Below, one piece after another: positions 27,794 through 32,742 of a stretch of DNA of 32,742 bases. The first letter of the stretch is position 1. Every line of letters starts with the position of its first letter. The position numbers and the translations under genes were made by a program. This stretch comes from Roseobacter sp. (lineage in GTDB: Bacteria > Pseudomonadota > Alphaproteobacteria > Rhodobacterales > Rhodobacteraceae), in NCBI GenBank assembly GCA_018500125.2, contig JAHBAM020000134.1:1-32742 (forward strand), given 5' to 3'. Under the pieces are notes generated by a model that did not search any database, was not told where the DNA came from, and was given only the letters and a program-made list of their open reading frames with translations.

Positions 27794-28128
27794 GCCACAA
27801 GCTCCTCTTCTGCCAGACAGGTCAAATACCGCCCCGTCAAATCATCTTCGACAACCGCTTCAATCCGGAAAATCCGCGTCCCCTCGACAAACCGCTGCTC
27901 GGGCTTGGGGCGCTGCGCGCTGCCCTCCGGCGCCGCCCGCAGGCGGATCTTGTAGGCCACCCGCGTCAAGGGCACAGCCTCACCCTGCGTCTCGCGCCCG
28001 CTGCGCGCGCTCACCTCGGCCCAAAGCCTGCCCAGCGGCTGCCAGGTGATGGTAAATCCGCCCGCCCCGTCGGCGACACGCAGAGGGCTTTCCAACACAA
28101 GCTGGCGGTTCAGCACAGGCGCCCTCAT
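27790..28128 (-). CDS. g7: GTA g7-like head-tail adaptor / head closure protein
   Basis: 112 aa; 'LNRQLVLESPLRVADGAGGFTITWQPLGRLWAEVSARSGRE'. Confidence 0.9.
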   Translation of the reverse strand: MRAPVLNRQLVLESPLRVADGAGGFTITWQPLGRLWAEVSARSGRETQGEAVPLTRVAYKIRLRAAPEGSAQRPKPEQRFVEGTRIFRIEAVVEDDLTGRYLTCLAEEELVA

Positions 28129-28724
28129 TTGCCCGTCCCCGCAAACAGGCGCACAGTGCGATAGCGCTCGATCAGCGAGCTGACACCAAAGGGCATATAG
28201 CCCTCGCCGACGCTGGTTTCGTTGCGGTATTCGTAATAATAGGCCGCCAGCAGCAAAACCGCCTGCCCCAGATCGGCGGGCAATTCCTCCCAGGCCGCGC
28301 CATAGCCGGCGCGAAATCCGATCCGCACAGCGCCCCCCGTCGGCACCTGCGGCAAGACCCCCGCCACAGGCGCAAGCTTTGGGCGCTGCATATCCTGCTC
28401 AAGCCGGTAAAACTGCGACGCCAAAGGGTGCTCAACCCCGAGACGGCTCACAAACACCACCTCCAGAAGCGCACTCACAGGAGCCACAGGCAAAGCCTGC
28501 CCCGTCTCGTCGCGCCAGCCGTTCAACGTCCAGGAAAAATCTCGTGCAATCAATATCTTGCCCGTGCGCGCCTCGATTGCAGACATCGCCGCGCGCAAAA
28601 AGCTCTCCAGCACCGGCTCTTGCAGCCTGTCCTCGGAGAAGCCCGTGCCAAGACGCAAATGCGCTTTGAAAGCCTCCACTGGCAAGGCCTCGCTCGGCAC
28701 TGCGGTTTCTTCAATTAACATCAT
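28125..28724 (-). CDS. g6: GTA g6-like head-tail connector
   Basis: 'MMLIEETAVPSEALPVEAFKAHLRLGTGF'. Start set at 28724 because GGAGAGACTCC precedes it; the longer ORF start (28811) lacks such support. Confidence 0.88.
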   Translation of the reverse strand: MMLIEETAVPSEALPVEAFKAHLRLGTGFSEDRLQEPVLESFLRAAMSAIEARTGKILIARDFSWTLNGWRDETGQALPVAPVSALLEVVFVSRLGVEHPLASQFYRLEQDMQRPKLAPVAGVLPQVPTGGAVRIGFRAGYGAAWEELPADLGQAVLLLAAYYYEYRNETSVGEGYMPFGVSSLIERYRTVRLFAGTGK

Positions 28725-28825
28725 GGAGTCTCTCCAAAGTTTACGCCTCCGAAAAGCGCGCGGCGCCACGGTTGCCCTTGGCGGAGGGGACAGCTTGGCA
28801 ACACTATGCACCAGCGCCGCGCACC

Positions 28826-28854
28826 AGAGGGAGGCAGACCCGCCGCCCCCCTCT
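28826..28854 (-). other. Stem-loop 3' of capsid gene in GTA mRNA
   Basis: Minus-strand RNA AGAGGGGGGC-(9 nt)-GCCUCCCUCU: 10-bp stem with one G-U wobble, just downstream of the g5 stop; no U-tract. Confidence 0.55.
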
Positions 28855-28863
28855 TTCAGCGGA

Positions 28864-30060
28864 TTAAGAGGTGCCGAATTTCAGCAATTTGATCGCTGCA
28901 AAATCGCTCACATCGCCGCCGACACGCTTGGTCGCATAAAACAGCACGTGCGGCTTGGCGCTGAACGGATCGCGCAAGATCCGCAGATCAGGGCGCTCGG
29001 CCACAGTGTAACCCGCGTTAAAATCGCCAAAAGCCACCGCCAGAGCGTCCACCGCCACATCGGGCATATCCTCGGCAATCAGCACAGGATAGCCGAGCAA
29101 GCGCGCAGGCTCTCCCGCCGCAAGCCCGTCCGACCACAGAAAACGGCCATCCGCATCCTTGAGCTTGCGCAAAGCACCCGCTGTTTTGGAGTTCATCACA
29201 AAGCTCGCATTGGCGCGGTATTGCGCCCCCAAAGCATATACAAGGTCGATCACCGCCTCGCCGCCGTCAAACCCGCCGGCAACCCCGGTCGCCACATAGC
29301 CCAGATTGCCCCAGCTCCAGCCGGCATTGTCCACAGTCGGATGCGTCAAGAGGCCCTTGGGCTTGTCCACGCCGTTGCCGTTGATAAAGGCCGCCGCTTC
29401 GGAGCGGGCAAACTTGCCGGCAATCCGCCCCGCAAGCCAGCCCTCGATGTCAAAGGCGCTGTCATCCAGCAGGCGCTGGCTGGCCTTGGGCAGCGCTGAA
29501 AGCTCGTGCAGCGGGATGGTGATCCGGTCGATCTGCGGCGTGCCTGTTTCGCTGGAGGGGTCGGTCTCTGTTGCCCAGCCCGCGCCGACATCGGAGTGAT
29601 CCACCAGCACATCAAAGCTCGTCGCCTCGACACGCACCACATTGGCAATCGCACGGATCGACGCCGTGCTCTCCAGAACCGAGCGGATGCTCTCGCTGGT
29701 CTCAGGGTCGACAAGATAGCCGCCATCCGCCGCCACAGCCGAGGACATCGCCTTGCCCTCAAGCTCAAGGCCGCGCAGCCCGTCGTCATCGCCGGTGCGC
29801 AGATAGGCGTTAAAGGCCTTCTGATGGGGGGCTTCAAGCTCGCTGGCGCGGGCGAGATGGGGGCGTTTATGGGTCTGTGTTTTTCGATCAAGCATGGTCA
29901 GTCGCTCTTCCTGTTGTTTCAGTCTCTTCGCAATGTCACTCTGAAAGCCGTTGAATTCGCTCATAAAATCATCGGCTGCCGATTTCGTCTCAGGCGCGGA
30001 AGGCACAGCTTCCTTGCCCCGAGCCTTCGCCCGGGTTTCAAACTGGGTGTCACTCATCAA
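28864..30060 (-). CDS. g5: GTA g5-like major capsid protein (HK97 fold)
   Basis: 398 aa; 'SSAVAADGGYLVDPETSESIRSVLESTASIRAIANVV', 'GWATETDPSSETGTPQIDRITIPLHELSALPKASQRLLDD', 'FARSEAAAFINGNGVDKPKGLL'. Confidence 0.97.
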   Translation of the reverse strand: MMSDTQFETRAKARGKEAVPSAPETKSAADDFMSEFNGFQSDIAKRLKQQEERLTMLDRKTQTHKRPHLARASELEAPHQKAFNAYLRTGDDDGLRGLELEGKAMSSAVAADGGYLVDPETSESIRSVLESTASIRAIANVVRVEATSFDVLVDHSDVGAGWATETDPSSETGTPQIDRITIPLHELSALPKASQRLLDDSAFDIEGWLAGRIAGKFARSEAAAFINGNGVDKPKGLLTHPTVDNAGWSWGNLGYVATGVAGGFDGGEAVIDLVYALGAQYRANASFVMNSKTAGALRKLKDADGRFLWSDGLAAGEPARLLGYPVLIAEDMPDVAVDALAVAFGDFNAGYTVAERPDLRILRDPFSAKPHVLFYATKRVGGDVSDFAAIKLLKFGTS

Positions 30061-30093
30061 GAGTTTCCTTTTCTGGTTCCTGTTCTCAGCGCG

Positions 30094-30651
30094 TCAGTTC
30101 TGCGCCAGCTCCTGGCGCGCATCCCTGATGGCCGCCGCCATATTGCGCAGGGCGTCCGCGTGAAGGCTCTCGCCCTTCGCGCCCACCCGCGCACTGGGCA
30201 ACATCGGAAAGGTCACAAGCGACACTTCCCAAAGCTCCAGTTCCGTCAAAAGCCGTTGGCCCTTGTCTGTCTTACCGGCCTTTTTGGTGCGATACCCGAT
30301 CGACAGCCCGTCAATCGCGCCCGCCTCAATCAGCGCCGCCGCCTCGCGCCCCCTCTGGGTGCTGGCGAGCAAGCGGCCCTTCACAAAAAGCCCGCGCGCG
30401 TCCTCGCGGACCTCCTCCCAGATCCCGATGGGCTGGGCCGGATCGTGCTGCCAGAGCATTTTCACCCGCCGCCCCTCGGCGGCGAGCGTGGCAAGACTGG
30501 CCTCATACGCCCCCTTGCACACAATATCGCCGCCCTGATCACAGGCGCCAAACAGGCTCGCGTAACCGGCGATCAAACAGCCCTCCGTGACTGTAATCGC
30601 CTCGCCAAGGCGACAGAATTTTCGTTCAATATCCGTCTGATAACTCATCAC
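30094..30651 (-). CDS. g4: GTA g4-like HK97 prohead protease
   Basis: 185 aa; 'GYASLFGACDQGGDIVCKGAYEASL', 'MLWQHDPAQPIGIWEEVREDARGLFVKGRLL', 'IDGLSIGYRTKKA', 'ELWEVSLVTFPMLPSA'. Confidence 0.96.
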   Translation of the reverse strand: MMSYQTDIERKFCRLGEAITVTEGCLIAGYASLFGACDQGGDIVCKGAYEASLATLAAEGRRVKMLWQHDPAQPIGIWEEVREDARGLFVKGRLLASTQRGREAAALIEAGAIDGLSIGYRTKKAGKTDKGQRLLTELELWEVSLVTFPMLPSARVGAKGESLHADALRNMAAAIRDARQELAQN

Positions 30652-30668
30652 TTTTCTCCAAAACCATG

Positions 30669-30986
30669 TCAGCCGCCGATCAGGCTGCCCTGCATCACAA
30701 ACGACATAAAGCCGCCAATGATCGCCGCGATAATCAGCCAGACCAGCCGCGCGATATGCCCGTCGATCTTGTCGAGCCGCCCGTCAATCTGGTTGAACCG
30801 TGCCACCATAAACTTGCGCTTTTCTTCACTCACCGCGCGCTCTGTCTCCATCGCGGCAACACTCAGCTCAAGCGAGGTGAGCCGCCGCTCGATATGACGC
30901 AGCATCGCGCGATAGCCCTCATAAGGCAGCAGCGCCTCAAGCCCCGCATCCGGCGGGCTAAGCTCACTCATCCTCTGTCGCTCCAA
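30669..30986 (-). CDS. GTA g3.5-like small membrane-anchored protein
   Basis: About 100 aa; coiled-coil 'YRAMLRHIERRLTSLELSVAAMETERAVSEEKRKFMVARFNQIDGRLDKIDGHIARLVWLIIAAIIGGFMSFVM'; lies between portal and protease genes; start likely MSELSPPD at 30971. Confidence 0.85.
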   Translation of the reverse strand: MERQRMSELSPPDAGLEALLPYEGYRAMLRHIERRLTSLELSVAAMETERAVSEEKRKFMVARFNQIDGRLDKIDGHIARLVWLIIAAIIGGFMSFVMQGSLIGG

Positions 30987-32148
30987 GCGCCGGAAGCCCG
31001 AGCAAGACGCGCTTTTCCGCCTCGGTCAAAAATCCCGCCCCGCTCACCCGCGCCCATTGCGCATCGCGCTCCGCCGCCAAAGCGGGCACCTGGTCCAGAT
31101 CGGGCTTCAGCTCAAAGCGCTCCCCCGAATGCTGTCCGATCCAGTCGGCAAGCTTGGCCGTCACCCTTGCGGCCAGCGGCAAAACGGTCAGCCGGTAAAA
31201 CGCACGGTTGGCCTCCTGATAATTGGCATAGGTCGCATCGCCCTGTATCCCGAGCAGCATCGGCGGAACCCCGAAGGCCAGCGCAATTTCGCGCGCCGCC
31301 GCGTCCTTGGTCTTCTGAAATTCCATATCCGAGGGCGAAAACCCCATCGGCTTCCAATCCAGCCCGCCCTCAAGCAGCATCGGCCGCCCCGCATTGCGCG
31401 CGCCTTGATAATTCGCCTCCATCTCGCTCACCAGCCGGTCATACTGGTCCGCACTCAAGCCGCTCTGCCCGTCGGCCCCGCGATAGACAATCGCTCCAGA
31501 GGGGCGCGCGGCGTTGTCCAGCAGCGCCTTGGTCCAGCGCGAGGCCGCATTGTGCACATCCACCGCCTGCGCCGCCGCCTGCATCGGCGAAAACCCGTAG
31601 TGGTCGTCTTGCGGATGAAAGTTGCGGATATGGCAGATCACAGGCGCGCCCTGACCCATGTGAAAGCGGTGCGTTTTGCCCGCCACCGTATAATCATAGG
31701 CCACCGCCCAGCCGTCACTGCCCGGCACAAGGCTCATCCGGTCCGAGCGCAGCACGTGCAGCTCAAGCGGTGTGTCGCCCTCCCCGCCCGCGGCCTCGAC
31801 ATAGGCATCGCCCGTCAGCAAAAGCTGGCCATAAAGCGCCTCCAGAAGCTCCGCGCGCCCCTGTGCCGGATTGGGCTGTTTCAAAAGCGCCAGAGCCGGA
31901 TGGACCTCATAGCGCCGCTCGGCGTCTTGCAACACAAGCGGCAGCGCCGCCGCCGCCTCGGCAATCATCTTGACCGAGCGAAACCCGACAGGGTTGCCCG
32001 CAAAGCCTGTGCGCGTCAGGCTGCGCGTGTCGCGCGGGCTCCAGGCCACGCGGCCCGCACCCTGCCAGGCAATCACACCGCCCGCCGCGCTCGCTTTTTG
32101 CTGCGGGGGCGTCGCCTTTGCTGTGCGAAAGAAATCAAATACCGTCAT
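30964..32148 (-). CDS. g3: GTA g3-like HK97 family portal protein
   Basis: 394 aa from MTVFDFF (32148, SD AGGAGCG); 'AEAAAALPLVLQDAERRYEVHPALALLKQPNPAQGRAELLEALYGQLLLTGDAYVEA', 'LALAFGVPPMLLGIQGDATYANYQEANRAFYRLTVLPL'. Confidence 0.96.
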   Translation of the reverse strand: MTVFDFFRTAKATPPQQKASAAGGVIAWQGAGRVAWSPRDTRSLTRTGFAGNPVGFRSVKMIAEAAAALPLVLQDAERRYEVHPALALLKQPNPAQGRAELLEALYGQLLLTGDAYVEAAGGEGDTPLELHVLRSDRMSLVPGSDGWAVAYDYTVAGKTHRFHMGQGAPVICHIRNFHPQDDHYGFSPMQAAAQAVDVHNAASRWTKALLDNAARPSGAIVYRGADGQSGLSADQYDRLVSEMEANYQGARNAGRPMLLEGGLDWKPMGFSPSDMEFQKTKDAAAREIALAFGVPPMLLGIQGDATYANYQEANRAFYRLTVLPLAARVTAKLADWIGQHSGERFELKPDLDQVPALAAERDAQWARVSGAGFLTEAEKRVLLGLPALGATEDE

Positions 32149-32260
32149 ACCGCGCTCCTGATTACTCAATACTTACTGTGCATTACAAACCGATTCTCAT
32201 GTGAACAACAGGATCGGCGCTTGATCTGGAAGATGCCCCCAAACCTTTAAGAAGTCTTAA
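32149..32260 (-). promoter_or_regulatory. AT-richer intergenic island between terminase and portal genes
   Basis: 112-nt non-coding gap in a compact cluster, locally AT-rich, with perfect inverted repeat TTAAGA-AG-TCTTAA (32247-32260). Confidence 0.35.
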
Positions 32261-32742
32261 CTAGAGCGTTCGCACCTGCGGGCTAAAGTGGGATTTTGCC
32301 GGCAAAACCATCAGCTCCGTCAACGCCCAGACAAGCGCATCGGTGCGGTCGGGGCTGCCCTTGCCGTGAAAGCCGTGCAGCGTCAGCTGGCACATCTCCT
32401 CCTCCAGCGCCGCCAGCCCGGTATAGTGATGCACGCGGCCCTGCTCATAGAGCGCCGCAATCGGTTCCGCGCGCGCCACCTTGCCGCGCGAGGCATGGAC
32501 TTTTCTCAATGAAATCAGCGGGTCAACCTGCCGGATCACCTGCTCAACCAGATCTCCCCCCTGATTGACTTCCGCCACCATCCGCTCCGCCTTCCAGCGC
32601 TGCATCGCCGCCACAGCCGCGCCCGCCCAAGCCATCGGGCTGGCGCCCTCCACGCTCGCATCCTCCAGAACATAGGCTTTCCAGTCCTGCACAGGCCCCT
32701 CAGCCACCACACCGGCCACAATGATTCCGCAGGCATCCGAGC
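32261..32742 (-). CDS. g2: GTA g2-like large terminase subunit, C-terminal nuclease part (truncated by window edge)
   Basis: Frame stays open to the edge: 'SDACGIIVAGVVAEGPVQDWKAYVLEDASVEG...ERMVAEVNQGGDLVEQVIRQVDP...SPDRTDALVWALTEL', RNase H-like nuclease motifs. Confidence 0.93.
   Translation of the reverse strand, partial: SDACGIIVAGVVAEGPVQDWKAYVLEDASVEGASPMAWAGAAVAAMQRWKAERMVAEVNQGGDLVEQVIRQVDPLISLRKVHASRGKVARAEPIAALYEQGRVHHYTGLAALEEEMCQLTLHGFHGKGSPDRTDALVWALTELMVLPAKSHFSPQVRTL

Noticed and set aside
28725-28811. N-terminal extension of g6 (MHSVAKLSPPPRATVAPRAFRRRKLWRDS)
   Set aside because: A good Shine-Dalgarno (GGAGAG) precedes the internal MMLIEE start and the extension overlaps a putative hairpin region; treated as non-coding.
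31057-32250. 397-aa plus-strand ORF
   Set aside because: Antisense to the portal gene; composition biased, no domain signature.
32247-32260. Canonical CtrA box
   Set aside because: The TTAA half-sites are separated by 6 nt, not the consensus 7; kept only as a candidate regulatory dyad.
19877-32742. Ordinary integrated prophage
   Set aside because: Gene order, short tape measure, g15 TIM-barrel protein and cysE flank match RcGTA-type clusters; no integrase, repressor or lysis module seen in the window. The region beyond the right edge is not visible.
1-32742. CRISPR arrays, tRNA or rRNA genes, IS elements
   Set aside because: No regularly spaced repeats, no tRNA- or rRNA-like sequence and no transposase ORF recognised on reading.

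Overview
The window looks like chromosomal DNA from an alphaproteobacterium of the Rhodobacteraceae type (inferred from gene content, gene order and GC-rich codon usage; no database search was run). It has two parts. (1) About 212-19731 is housekeeping and accessory-metabolism sequence: an HTH regulator, a DUF2189 membrane protein, an amidase, prfB, PBP1A, a cell-wall amidase (AMIN + Amidase_3), a PLP aminotransferase, an M48 protease with TPR-like repeats plus a DsbA-like oxidoreductase with an intrinsic terminator, ispG, a RodZ-like HTH protein, hemA with an FNR-type box upstream, an M20 dipeptidase, an alpha/beta hydrolase and cysE. (2) About 19877-32742 (minus strand, running off the right edge) is a nearly complete RcGTA-type gene transfer agent structural cluster: terminase C-terminus, portal, g3.5, prohead protease, capsid, adaptors, tail genes, tape measure, DUF2460, DUF2163, NlpC/P60 peptidase and the TIM-barrel host-specificity protein. 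The GTA is the standout system, but it belongs to a known family. I found no convincing entirely undescribed multi-gene system. The less explained signals are non-coding: a nested dyad upstream of the HTH gene, a hairpin-bearing gap after the capsid gene, an AT-rich island between terminase and portal, dispersed gene-3' hairpin elements, and a 13-bp tandem duplication.
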